NCBI GenBank assembly: GCA_938041595.1
Contig: CALITN010000077.1
Span: 1 to 13,213, forward strand
DNA length: 13,213 nucleotides
Direction of reading: 5' to 3'
Source: an uncultured Flavobacteriaceae bacterium
GTDB taxonomy: Bacteria; Bacteroidota; Bacteroidia; Flavobacteriales; Flavobacteriaceae
In this document: in pieces, positions 1 through 7,072 of the stretch
How positions within the stretch are numbered: the stretch's first letter is position 1
Layout of the letters: each line of letters opens with the position of its first letter
Program-made: the position numbers and the translations under genes
Notes under the pieces: model-generated
Told to the model about the DNA's origin: nothing
The model's input: only the letters and a program-made list of their open reading frames with translations
The model's database searches: none

Positions 1-84
1 CTTCAGAATCCTCAAAACCCGGAGTCGTATATGGCTATAATGAAACAAAAAGTGGATCAGTTTTTAGAAACAGACAAAAAATGA
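1..84 (+). CDS. C-terminal end of an unidentified protein (5' truncated)
   Basis: Reading frame 1 is open from the window edge and ends at a TGA, giving 27 residues that finish in QFLETDKK. The peptide is hydrophilic and charged (QKVDQFLETDKK), as expected for a protein tail. Too little is present to name a family. It lies on the same strand as purD with a 52-bp gap, and that gap holds a candidate purD promoter, so the two need not share a transcript. A stretch of 28 open codons could also arise by chance, so the reality of this gene is uncertain. Confidence 0.45.
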   Translation, partial: LQNPQNPESYMAIMKQKVDQFLETDKK

Positions 85-115
85 TTTCGAAAGAAATAAT
101 GCAGGATGCAACTCG

Positions 116-123
116 TATCTTTG
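116..123 (+). promoter_or_regulatory. Candidate Bacteroidota -7 promoter element for purD
   Basis: TATCTTTG matches the Bacteroidota sigma-A -7 consensus TAnnTTTG exactly and ends 13 nt before the purD ATG. Better-supported promoters in this window show the same spacing. I see no convincing TTTG or TTG about 19-21 nt upstream, so the assignment rests on the -7 element and its position alone. Transcription would start only a few bases before the start codon. No purine-riboswitch-like structure is visible in the short leader. Confidence 0.4.
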
Positions 124-136
124 GCAAAAATAAATC

Positions 137-1411
137 ATGAACGTACTTATTCTAGGTGGCGGTGGCCGCGAACATACATTTTGTTGGAAGCTCGGTCAGA
201 GCCCTCTCTGTAGGAAAATTTTTGTAGCTCCAGGAAATGCAGGTACACAACAAACAGCCACCAATTTGCCCATTGATCCGATGCATTTTGAGGCAGTCAA
301 ACAGGCCATTTTAACACATAGCATAGGAATGGTGGTCGTTGGTCCCGAAGCGCCTTTGGTTGCAGGAATTCATGATTTTATCAAATCAGACAAAGCTCTG
401 GAGGGAGTATTGGTCATTGGCCCAGAGAAATTGGCGGCGACCTTAGAGGGAAGCAAGGAGTTTGCCAAGGAATTTATGCAGCGCCATGAAATCCCTACGG
501 CCAAATATGCCAGCTTTACTTCGGCAACCCTCGATGATGGGAAAGCTTTTTTAGCAGCCATGAATGCGCCGTATGTATTAAAAGCAGACGGCCTTGCGGC
601 TGGGAAAGGAGTTCTCATTATTGACAATTTGGCTGAAGCACAAGCAGAACTGGAAAGCATGTTGGTCAATGAAAAATTTGGAGCCGCTTCGCAAACGGTA
701 GTGATCGAGGAATTTTTAAGAGGCATTGAATTATCGGCCTTTGTGTTGACCGATGGAAAAGCAGCCGTAAACTTTCCCATGGCCAAAGATTATAAAAGAA
801 TAGGAGAAGGCGATACGGGACTTAATACAGGAGGAATGGGTGCAGTATCTCCCGTTCCATTTGTCACACCCAAATTTGAAAAGAAAATACAAGACCGAAT
901 TATCACCCCAACACTGGAAGGTCTTAAGAAAGATAACATCCCTTTTCAAGGGTTTATTTTTATTGGACTCATCAAGGTCGGTGAAGATCCTTTTGTCATC
1001 GAATACAATGTTCGTATGGGGGATCCAGAAACGGAAGTAGTATTACCCAGAATTGAATCGGACTTGATGGAACTGTTGCTGGCTACAGGCAAGCAATCGC
1101 TTCAGTCGCAGCACTTAGTCCTGGATCCTCAGGTAGCCACAACGGTTATGGCCGTTTCAGGAGGTTATCCAGAGGCGTATGAGAAGGGGAAAGAAATTAA
1201 GGGACTAGAAGAAACCACAGGAAAAAGTTTGTTGTTCCACGCAGGAACTCAACAAGAAGGATCGACGGTGGTGACCAGTGGGGGAAGGGTTCTCAGTAGT
1301 ACAGGCAAAGGAAGTAGCCTGAAAACCGCCTTAGCGGAATCCTATGCCACCCTAGCAAAACTAGATTTTGAGGGAATCAATTATCGGAAGGATATCGGTT
1401 TCGATTTATAA
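137..1411 (+). CDS. purD: Phosphoribosylamine-glycine ligase (GAR synthetase)
   Basis: PurD is a cytoplasmic enzyme that joins 5-phosphoribosylamine and glycine using ATP to give glycinamide ribonucleotide, the second step of de novo purine synthesis. The 424 residues match the usual family length. The N-terminal domain opens with the glycine-rich GGGGREH motif (7-13). The ATP-grasp region contains KADGLAAGKGV (149-159) and VIEEF (189-193). The metal/ATP-binding segment YNVRMGDPETEV lies at 290-301, followed by the C-terminal domain. The ATG gives the expected start directly at the Rossmann strand MNVLILGGG. The gene appears to be alone on its strand: its stop overlaps the stop of the convergent gene downstream. 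No defect is visible. Confidence 0.97.
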   Translation: MNVLILGGGGREHTFCWKLGQSPLCRKIFVAPGNAGTQQTATNLPIDPMHFEAVKQAILTHSIGMVVVGPEAPLVAGIHDFIKSDKALEGVLVIGPEKLAATLEGSKEFAKEFMQRHEIPTAKYASFTSATLDDGKAFLAAMNAPYVLKADGLAAGKGVLIIDNLAEAQAELESMLVNEKFGAASQTVVIEEFLRGIELSAFVLTDGKAAVNFPMAKDYKRIGEGDTGLNTGGMGAVSPVPFVTPKFEKKIQDRIITPTLEGLKKDNIPFQGFIFIGLIKVGEDPFVIEYNVRMGDPETEVVLPRIESDLMELLLATGKQSLQSQHLVLDPQVATTVMAVSGGYPEAYEKGKEIKGLEETTGKSLLFHAGTQQEGSTVVTSGGRVLSSTGKGSSLKTALAESYATLAKLDFEGINYRKDIGFDL

Positions 1412-1636
1412 AAAGGAATGAGCGCTAGTATCTTTGTTCTCTTCACCACGTTGGTTGAATAGTTGTAGCTGGCGGATCCAGTAAATTAGAGCCACAAAAC
1501 CAATCACTACAAAGAGCCAAGAGAAAGCATTGGCCACCCACCAATTGTTCAGTTCGAGTTCACGGAGCATATTGAGGGGAACAAACAGAATTTCTTCAAA
1601 CAAAAAAGCAATGGCTTCAAAAAAGTTTTTCATCAT
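1406..1636 (-). CDS. Small single-span membrane protein, DUF6341-like
   Basis: A 76-residue protein if it starts at the first of two adjacent ATG codons (1636; the second is at 1633). An in-frame ATG 18 nt further upstream (1654) overlaps the promoter's -7 element and is less likely. The sequence begins MMKNFFEAIAFLFEEILF, has one clear membrane segment (about 37-58, AFSWLFVVIGFVALIYWIRQ), and ends in a polar tail NKDTSAHSFL. It resembles a short protein conserved in Flavobacteriia that I recall as DUF6341, commonly found beside a DUF6427 gene as it is here. The family number is from memory. Function is unknown. The gene is divergent from the next and shares its stop palindrome with purD. Confidence 0.8.
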   Translation of the reverse strand: MMKNFFEAIAFLFEEILFVPLNMLRELELNNWWVANAFSWLFVVIGFVALIYWIRQLQLFNQRGEENKDTSAHSFL

Positions 1637-1651
1637 TTGATTTATATATTG

Positions 1652-1682
1652 CAAAAGTAAGAATTCGGTAAAATGTTAGCAA
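1652..1682 (-). promoter_or_regulatory. Bacteroidota-type promoter for the DUF6341-like gene
   Basis: Read on the minus strand, a GTTG element (TTG at 1682-1680) is followed after 20 nt by TACTTTTG (1659-1652), which fits the TTTG-N19-21-TAnnTTTG consensus. The -7 element ends 15 nt before the preferred ATG at 1636. The upstream element lies inside the first codons of the divergent DUF6427-like gene. The promoter supports starting the protein at 1636 rather than at 1654, because the latter would fall within the -7 element. Confidence 0.6.
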
Positions 1683-2596
1683 CGCTTTTTGAAAAAACAA
1701 CTCTGACAAGCTATTTCTACGCCGGAATTGTTTTAGTCGTGGTTTCTTTTCTCCGTTATATAAACCAACACACTCTTGTTTTAGATGGCAGTGCCATAGG
1801 AATACAGCTGCTGGAGACAGTTCTCGTTTTCGTGACTTTGCTGGTCAGCAGCTTGTACTTCCGCACCAGCGGATTTTTGAAATCAGACAACTTTTATGCT
1901 TTATTATTCGTTCTTTTTTATGGCTTTCTTCCAGCGGCTTCAGGAACACTCCTAAATTGGATACAATTGGATTTATTATTGTGGGTTGCGATACTGTTTT
2001 TACGCACTCAGTGGAAACAAAACCCTCAACGAACACTATTCGATCTCAGTTTGATATTTGGACTGTCCATCATCTTTTCTTTTTCCAATAGCCTTTTTAT
2101 TATTTTGATCTATATAGGACTATGGAACACAGAGGTAAAAAAAACACAATTTTTTTTGATTCCAATTGTAACACTGGCATTTTTTTATATAATACCCCTA
2201 ACAATAAAGGAGTTGTGTTTTTTAGAAAAATTTGTGACTCCTAAAGTGACACAAACAGACGAGTTATTTTTTATTAAAAACACTACTTCTGAACAGCTTA
2301 TTTGGCTGTCTATGGGAGGCTTTAGTCTGTTGGTTTTGATACGTGAATTAGTTCTTAGGGGGCGACTCAACAAACCCCAAAAAAACAGCATCAACTTACA
2401 ATTGGGATTTCTTTTTTTAGTTTCTGTAGGGTCTGTTTTTTTAGAGGGACTAGCCTCCAAAAGCCTTTTTTTCCTTCCAATAATTGTATTTGCATTCAAA
2501 AGAATTTGGGTTCGCAAAACCCAACGAGGACGATTACACTTGCTTAGCGCGATTTTATTTTCGACACTGCTTGTGCAAAGCTTGTTTCCGCAGTAA
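1673..2596 (+). CDS. Polytopic membrane protein, DUF6427-like
   Basis: A 307-residue, very hydrophobic protein with about ten probable membrane segments (roughly 13-30, 43-63, 74-91, 98-111, 122-151, 160-178, 208-225, 243-261, 264-278 and 287-304). It has no signal peptide and no catalytic motif I recognise. Short basic stretches such as KRIWVRKTQRGR (276-287) are probably cytoplasmic loops. It resembles a Flavobacteriia membrane family that I recall as DUF6427, usually divergent from a DUF6341 gene, and that arrangement is seen here. Nearby cell-envelope genes make a role in glycan or envelope biogenesis possible, but this is inference only. The gene is rich in homopolymers, including A8 and T8 runs close together. 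A degenerate -7-like TATATTG precedes it. Confidence 0.8.
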   Translation: MLATLFEKTTLTSYFYAGIVLVVVSFLRYINQHTLVLDGSAIGIQLLETVLVFVTLLVSSLYFRTSGFLKSDNFYALLFVLFYGFLPAASGTLLNWIQLDLLLWVAILFLRTQWKQNPQRTLFDLSLIFGLSIIFSFSNSLFIILIYIGLWNTEVKKTQFFLIPIVTLAFFYIIPLTIKELCFLEKFVTPKVTQTDELFFIKNTTSEQLIWLSMGGFSLLVLIRELVLRGRLNKPQKNSINLQLGFLFLVSVGSVFLEGLASKSLFFLPIIVFAFKRIWVRKTQRGRLHLLSAILFSTLLVQSLFPQ

Positions 2597-2738
2597 ACGA
2601 AAGAGAGTATCTTTAACGAAGAAAGGGTGTTATAAAGGGACGTTGTCGGAAAACCAATATTTTATTTGGAGAGAAATTAACACCGATTTTAAAAAAGGCC
2701 GAATTGCAAAAGAAAGTGACCCCATAAAACCGAAATAA
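2571..2738 (+). CDS. Possible small hypothetical protein (doubtful)
   Basis: Most of the 147-bp gap before the glycosyltransferase is open in one frame, ending in TAA five bases before the next ATG. A TTG start at 2571 would give 55 residues, overlapping the end of the previous gene. A shorter form could begin at TTG 2643. The frame opens further back to ATG 2484, but that would bury half of it in the DUF6427-like gene. The peptide has CxxC (CKAC) near its start and a later Cys, then a basic, aromatic-containing tail with ENQYFIWREINTDFKKGR. The tail reads like genuine protein, but I recognise no family and see no clear ribosome-binding site. It may also be a gene remnant or a chance open frame. 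Confidence 0.25.
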   Translation: MCKACFRSKRKRVSLTKKGCYKGTLSENQYFIWREINTDFKKGRIAKESDPIKPK

Positions 2739-2743
2739 GGACA

Positions 2744-3763
2744 ATGCGAATACTGGTGTTATGTTTTTCTGCTTTGGAGGATATTGCTATGACGGTTCCC
2801 GTTTTTCGAGCTTTGTTTGAAGCCCACCCAGAATTACAAGTTTCCTTGGTGACATCAACCAAAGCACAGCCTATGTTCAAAGAATTTAAACGTCTACAGG
2901 TAGTGCCTATTGTTTTTAATGCAAAGCATTGGGAATGGAAAGCGTTGTTCCAATTGTTCAGAGAGCTAAAAGCTCAAAACAAATATACCGCAGTTGCAGA
3001 TCTTCAGCGAGGGTTAAGCAGTTTTGCACTGGGTGGATTTTTTCAGCTAAGCGGATATCGAGTGGTGCGAGTGAATAATGGACGCAAGGAACAAAAGGCC
3101 CTAACCCGTTCACAAAAGAAAATCTTTAAGCCACTCACCCATACCGTTTTTCGGTATGCGACAGTCTTTCAAAAACTGGGCTTTGAAGTTCCTGTAGCAG
3201 ACACCTTTTTCCCATCCAAACCCCAATTCCATCCAAAATTCACAAAATGGGAAAACCCCCAGCAAAGGTGGATTGGAATGGCTCCTTTTGCGGTGGAATT
3301 GGGAAAACGCTATCCCTTGGATCAAATGCAAAAAGTAATAGCCTATTTGCAGCAAAAGCACAGGATATTCCTCTTTGGTGGAGAAACAGAAGAAAAGAAA
3401 CAATGTATCGTTTGGGCAAAAGCCTTCCCCAATGTAGTAGTAGTTGAAGAAGAGTTGAATTTTGAAGAATCACTGGACTTAATTCCCTACCTGGATTTGA
3501 TGATTTCCTTAGACACTGCCTATGGGCATATGGGGGCCAATGCACAGGTTCCTGTTGTTTCAATTTGGGGACAAACACATCCTTATGGTGGATCTGCGCC
3601 TTTTGGACAAAGTGACAAGAATGCTCTTGTTCCCGACCGCAAACAGTTCCCAGAGCTACCCGTCTCGGTAGATGGAAACAAAAAGGGGGTTGACATGGGC
3701 GCAATTTTCAAGACCATTCCACCCAAAAAAATCCTCGAAAAGATTTTGGAAGTTCTAGACTAA
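2744..3763 (+). CDS. Glycosyltransferase family 9 (heptosyltransferase-like)
   Basis: A 339-residue cytoplasmic GT-B glycosyltransferase of the family that includes LPS heptosyltransferases. These transfer a sugar from a nucleotide donor to a lipid-linked glycan core at the inner membrane. The N-terminal domain starts MRILVLCFSALEDIAMTVPV, with the family's Asp at position 13 before the TVP helix. The C-terminal donor-binding domain shows IGMAPFA (177-183) with KRYP (188-191), FGG (211-213) and the family signature SLDTAYGHMGANAQVPVVSIWG-like segment at 255-276, including Asp257. The acceptor and donor cannot be told from sequence. Its end overlaps the end of the convergent reductase gene by 4 bp (CTAA), leaving no room for a separate terminator. 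Confidence 0.9.
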   Translation: MRILVLCFSALEDIAMTVPVFRALFEAHPELQVSLVTSTKAQPMFKEFKRLQVVPIVFNAKHWEWKALFQLFRELKAQNKYTAVADLQRGLSSFALGGFFQLSGYRVVRVNNGRKEQKALTRSQKKIFKPLTHTVFRYATVFQKLGFEVPVADTFFPSKPQFHPKFTKWENPQQRWIGMAPFAVELGKRYPLDQMQKVIAYLQQKHRIFLFGGETEEKKQCIVWAKAFPNVVVVEEELNFEESLDLIPYLDLMISLDTAYGHMGANAQVPVVSIWGQTHPYGGSAPFGQSDKNALVPDRKQFPELPVSVDGNKKGVDMGAIFKTIPPKKILEKILEVLD

Positions 3764-4797
3764 ACGTCGTCAAAATCAACGGAGATGTTGGGGGTAGTAG
3801 GATGCGCTTGACAACTCAAAATAAGTCCTTCTTCAACCTCTCCGTCAGTCAAAATTTGATTGGAAGCCATGGAGGCTGCTCCCTCTGTAACACGGGCAAT
3901 ACAGCTACTGCACACGCCTCCTTGACAGGAATAGGGGACATCGATTTTGTTTTGCAAAGCCACGTCTAAAATGCTTTGCCCTTCTCCCCCTTGCAGCTCT
4001 GTGGTAACCGAATCACAGGTCAATTCAAGGGAATAACTCCCATTAGGGGCAACTGTTTTAGAAGGAGCTGTGGCACTGGCAGTAAAGAGTTCATAAAGAA
4101 TAGCCTCTTTAGCAACGCCTTTTTCTTGTAAGAAAGCCGAAGTCATTTCAATCATTCCTTCCGGTCCACATAGGAAAAATTGTTCGGCCTGCAATCCCCC
4201 AGCTTCTGTAAATAAGTCTAATGTGGGAGCGCCAATCCGTCCAAAGGCATGTCCTTCGACAGGATACTGGCTGTAGGTTCGCAAGACGATAAACCGATCA
4301 GAAAAAGCTGAAATCAAGTCATCTATTTGATTTTTAAACATTTCGTCTTCAATGGTCTTATTTGCATAAACTAAATAAAAGGTTGAATAATTATTTGCCC
4401 GCAATACTTCTTTGGCAATGGCCAAAATCGGAGTAATCCCACTACCGGCAGCAATGCCTGCATAGGAACGGTTTTCTTCCGGGGTGTTCAGCACAAAGCG
4501 CCCTTCGGGCTTGGCGACAGATAAGATGCTTCCGGCGGTTATTTTTTGGTTGGTATAAGTAGAGAAACGCCCATTGGGGACTTGTTTGATCCCGACCTGA
4601 AGAATTCCCTCAGATGGAGCCGAGCAAATAGAATAGGATCGTCGAACAAGCTCTCCGTCTATGGTTTCTTCCAAACTTAGATATTGACCGGCTTGATAGC
4701 GGAATGTCTCTGATAAATTTTCTGGAACTTCGAAAGTCAGGGCCACGGATTTTGGCGTGAGACGCTCCACGTGACGCACTTTTAAGGGGTGGTGCAT
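3760..4797 (-). CDS. PaaE-like ferredoxin/flavin NAD(P)H reductase
   Basis: A 345-residue soluble electron-transfer protein with the domain order of PaaE-type reductases: FAD domain, NAD(P) domain, C-terminal plant-type ferredoxin. RRSYS (52-56) binds FAD. GSGITP (118-123) and CGPEGM (210-215) mark the nucleotide-binding domain, and YELF follows at 235-238. The ferredoxin domain carries all four 2Fe-2S ligands: Cys291, Cys296, Cys299 and Cys329. PaaE passes electrons from NADPH to the phenylacetyl-CoA epoxidase, but no paa oxygenase genes are present here. Flavobacterial homologues often stand alone and are annotated simply as ferredoxin-NADP reductase, so the partner is unknown. The start ATG lies 13 nt after a good promoter element. 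Confidence 0.9.
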   Translation of the reverse strand: MHHPLKVRHVERLTPKSVALTFEVPENLSETFRYQAGQYLSLEETIDGELVRRSYSICSAPSEGILQVGIKQVPNGRFSTYTNQKITAGSILSVAKPEGRFVLNTPEENRSYAGIAAGSGITPILAIAKEVLRANNYSTFYLVYANKTIEDEMFKNQIDDLISAFSDRFIVLRTYSQYPVEGHAFGRIGAPTLDLFTEAGGLQAEQFFLCGPEGMIEMTSAFLQEKGVAKEAILYELFTASATAPSKTVAPNGSYSLELTCDSVTTELQGGEGQSILDVALQNKIDVPYSCQGGVCSSCIARVTEGAASMASNQILTDGEVEEGLILSCQAHPTTPNISVDFDDV

Positions 4798-4810
4798 AGC
4801 TAATTTTTAG

Positions 4811-4839
4811 CAAAAATAATTATTTATATTTGATTGCAA
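4811..4839 (-). promoter_or_regulatory. Bacteroidota-type promoter for the reductase gene
   Basis: On the minus strand, ATTG (TTG at 4839-4837) is followed after 18 nt by TATTTTTG (4818-4811), an exact TAnnTTTG match with near-consensus spacing. It ends 13 nt before the reductase ATG, implying a very short leader. The spacer of this promoter contains the -7 element of the divergent gene. Confidence 0.6.
4825..4832 (+). promoter_or_regulatory. Candidate -7 element for the DUF5687/ABC/SprE run
   Basis: TATATTTG matches TAnnTTTG exactly and ends 17 nt before the ATG of the DUF5687-type gene. No good TTTG is visible at the expected distance upstream; the sequence there is TAATTTTTAG. It sits only 6 nt from the opposing -7 element, so polymerase binding at the two promoters should be mutually exclusive. 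If real, it would drive the rightward gene run as far as the bactofilin and atpZ-like genes. Confidence 0.5.
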
Positions 4840-4849
4840 TAAGTAAAAG

Positions 4850-6322
4850 ATGCCTCAAAAAGTTGATTTTAAATCGCTACGCAAAAAAGAATGGAAGCGA
4901 AGTCCGCAATGGGAATCGAAACTAATCGTTCGAATCCTGATCATTCTTTTTGCTATTTATATGGCGGTCTGTTTCTTTTTTGTGGGTATAGGAGGGTATT
5001 TTATTTTAGAAAAAGAATTTCCAGGGCAATCTCCGTCTCGTATTGCAAACAACTTTTTGTTCTACTATTTAGGGGCTGAGTTGATTCTGCGATATATGAT
5101 TCAACAATTACCAGTGACTCGGATTCAGTATTTTATGTTGCTTCCTATTCCCAGAAAACAGGTTGTTCAAAATGTATTAACTCGCAGTCTTACAAGTTTT
5201 TACAACAGCAGTCTGCTTTTCCTCTTTTTACCCTTTGCTGTTGTAATGGCGGTCAAAGAGCAGAACCACTTGGCGAGTGCTGCTTGGTGGCTGAGCATAT
5301 CATTATTGATTCTAAGTATTGGAAATACGGTGTATCTTTTGAACAAAAGCAGATGGTTTTATCCCATTGCGGTAGGATATGCCAGCGTAGTCTTGCTGGA
5401 CAAATTTGAGGTTTTTTCTGTGGCCCAATGGCTGGGTCAAGGGATGAATAGCCTTTTGGGAAATCCATTGTGGATAGGAATTCCCATTCTTGTGTTTGTC
5501 CTTAGTTATCGACTGACCAAACAACATCTAATTCGAAATTTTTATTTGGATGCGGCTCTAAAAAAGAAACGAGAAAAAATGCTTGCAGGAGAATTGAAAG
5601 CCTTTAATCGCTTGGGTCTCCGCGGAAATTTTTTGAAAAACGATATTCGTCTCCTCCTACGGAATATTCGAGTACGGCAAATTTTATTTGGTTCGGCTGG
5701 TTTTCTCTTATATGGTTTGCTTTTTTTTCCACAAGAAATTTATCATGAATCGGCGATGGAAGTTTTTGCCGCCCTTTTTACCACCGGGGGCTTTGTGCTG
5801 ATGTTCAGCCAAAACATCCCCGCTTGGGACAGTGCATATTTTAAGTTGTTGATGACCCAGCGGATTCCCCTGTATGAATATTTGTATTCCAAATGGCTGC
5901 TGCTCGTGGTATCGGTAATCTTGGCCAGCATCTTGGCACTTCCCTATGGGTACTTCGGTTTTCGAGTATACAGCCTTATTTTAGCAGCCAGTATTTTTAA
6001 TGCTGGCATTGGAAGTTTTATCGGCTTGATTTCAGGGGCACTAAATCACAGCCCGATTTCATTGAATATAAAAGCGAAAGCCTTTGAAAACACTCAAAAT
6101 TTCAATTTGACCCAGTTTTTATTTGTCATTCCTAAAATTGCCATTCCAGTATTACTTTATTCGTTACCAAACCATTATTTGGGTCACCATTGGGGCGTTG
6201 CAACCTTAGCGGGATCAGGACTATTGGGCTTGATTTTTCAGAACCCGCTTCTCCAACTTTGCGTGCGATTTTATCAGCAAAAAAAACATGAGATGCTCCA
6301 AGGCTTCTACAAAAATTCGTAA
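4850..6322 (+). CDS. ABC exporter membrane subunit, DUF5687-like
   Basis: A 490-residue polytopic membrane protein with a basic cytoplasmic N-terminus (LRKKEWKRSPQW) followed by hydrophobic segments from about residue 25 to the end, roughly ten to twelve spans. A long polar stretch (about 225-270, with KKKREKMLAGELKAFNRLGL) is probably a cytoplasmic loop contacting the ATPase. It resembles the Bacteroidota family I recall as DUF5687, which behaves like an ABC-2 type permease. The next gene, which overlaps its stop codon, encodes a matching ATPase, so together they should form an efflux-type ABC transporter. No substrate-binding protein is nearby, which favours export. The substrate is unknown. 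Confidence 0.85.
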   Translation: MPQKVDFKSLRKKEWKRSPQWESKLIVRILIILFAIYMAVCFFFVGIGGYFILEKEFPGQSPSRIANNFLFYYLGAELILRYMIQQLPVTRIQYFMLLPIPRKQVVQNVLTRSLTSFYNSSLLFLFLPFAVVMAVKEQNHLASAAWWLSISLLILSIGNTVYLLNKSRWFYPIAVGYASVVLLDKFEVFSVAQWLGQGMNSLLGNPLWIGIPILVFVLSYRLTKQHLIRNFYLDAALKKKREKMLAGELKAFNRLGLRGNFLKNDIRLLLRNIRVRQILFGSAGFLLYGLLFFPQEIYHESAMEVFAALFTTGGFVLMFSQNIPAWDSAYFKLLMTQRIPLYEYLYSKWLLLVVSVILASILALPYGYFGFRVYSLILAASIFNAGIGSFIGLISGALNHSPISLNIKAKAFENTQNFNLTQFLFVIPKIAIPVLLYSLPNHYLGHHWGVATLAGSGLLGLIFQNPLLQLCVRFYQQKKHEMLQGFYKNS

Positions 6323-7029
6323 TGATGATACACCTAAAAAACCTGAGTAAAAAGTATCAAGGCACAACGGTGTTGGAAATACCACAACTGGAAATCCAAA
6401 AAGGAAGTTGTTTTGGCTTGATAGGAAACAACGGTGCTGGTAAGACAACCCTTTTTAGTTTGTTGCTTGATCTGATTCAGCCCAGTTCTGGAAGTGTCAC
6501 CAACAAGGGCATTCACGTGGCCCAGTCCGAAGCATGGAAAAATCACACCACGGCCTATATCGACGAGTCTTTTTTGATCGGCTATTTGACAGCCGAAGAA
6601 TATTTTGATTTTGTTGCTTCTTTGCGAGAGCTTTCCAAACAAGAGCTTGCCGAATCGCTCGAAGCCTTTCAGGCATTTTTTAATGACGAGGTGCTGCAGC
6701 AAAAAAAATACCTCCGGGATCTCTCTAAAGGGAATCAGAAAAAAGTGGGAATCATCGCCTCTTTGTTGGGTGAACCCGAGCTGGTAATCTTGGACGAGCC
6801 CTTTGCCAACTTAGATCCAAGCTCTCAAATACAGCTCAAGCGTATTATCCAAGAACAGGCACAAAAACAGGGGAAAACCTTTCTCATTTCAAGCCACGAT
6901 CTTAGCCATGTCACTGAAATATGCGATCGAATTGTACTGTTGGAAAAAGGCTGCCCTATTCAAGACATTCAAACCAGTCCATCGACTCTTAAAGAGTTGG
7001 AGCGATATTTCGGGAGTTCGTTATACTAA
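6322..7029 (+). CDS. ABC transporter ATP-binding protein (partner of the DUF5687-like permease)
   Basis: A 235-residue cytoplasmic ATPase of the ABC-2 exporter type. Walker A is GNNGAGKTT (35-43), the signature is LSKGNQKK (134-141, a variant of LSGGQ), Walker B is LVILDEP (154-160) followed by the D-loop NLDP, and the switch His is His192 in ISSHD. All elements needed for ATP hydrolysis are present. The start overlaps the permease stop by one base (TAATG), which implies translational coupling and equal expression. An adjacent second ATG (6325) is an equally possible start. The SprE-like gene follows 43 bp later on the same strand, so co-transcription is likely. Confidence 0.93.
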   Translation: MMIHLKNLSKKYQGTTVLEIPQLEIQKGSCFGLIGNNGAGKTTLFSLLLDLIQPSSGSVTNKGIHVAQSEAWKNHTTAYIDESFLIGYLTAEEYFDFVASLRELSKQELAESLEAFQAFFNDEVLQQKKYLRDLSKGNQKKVGIIASLLGEPELVILDEPFANLDPSSQIQLKRIIQEQAQKQGKTFLISSHDLSHVTEICDRIVLLEKGCPIQDIQTSPSTLKELERYFGSSLY

Positions 7030-7072
7030 AACGCCGTTTTTCCAGTTTAAATTAATACCAAAAGACTGTTCC

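Noticed and set aside
85..136. Purine riboswitch before purD
   Set aside because: Only 52 bases are available, and no paired stems or conserved riboswitch core are visible.
2608..2615. TATCTTTA as a promoter element for the glycosyltransferase
   Set aside because: The last position of the consensus is wrong, the distance to the TTG upstream is 23 nt, and it lies more than 120 bp from the start codon, unlike the other promoters here.
3240..3704. Minus-strand open frame opposite the glycosyltransferase (154 codons)
   Set aside because: A shadow of a clear GT9 gene. The peptide is rich in Cys, His and Pro with no recognisable fold.
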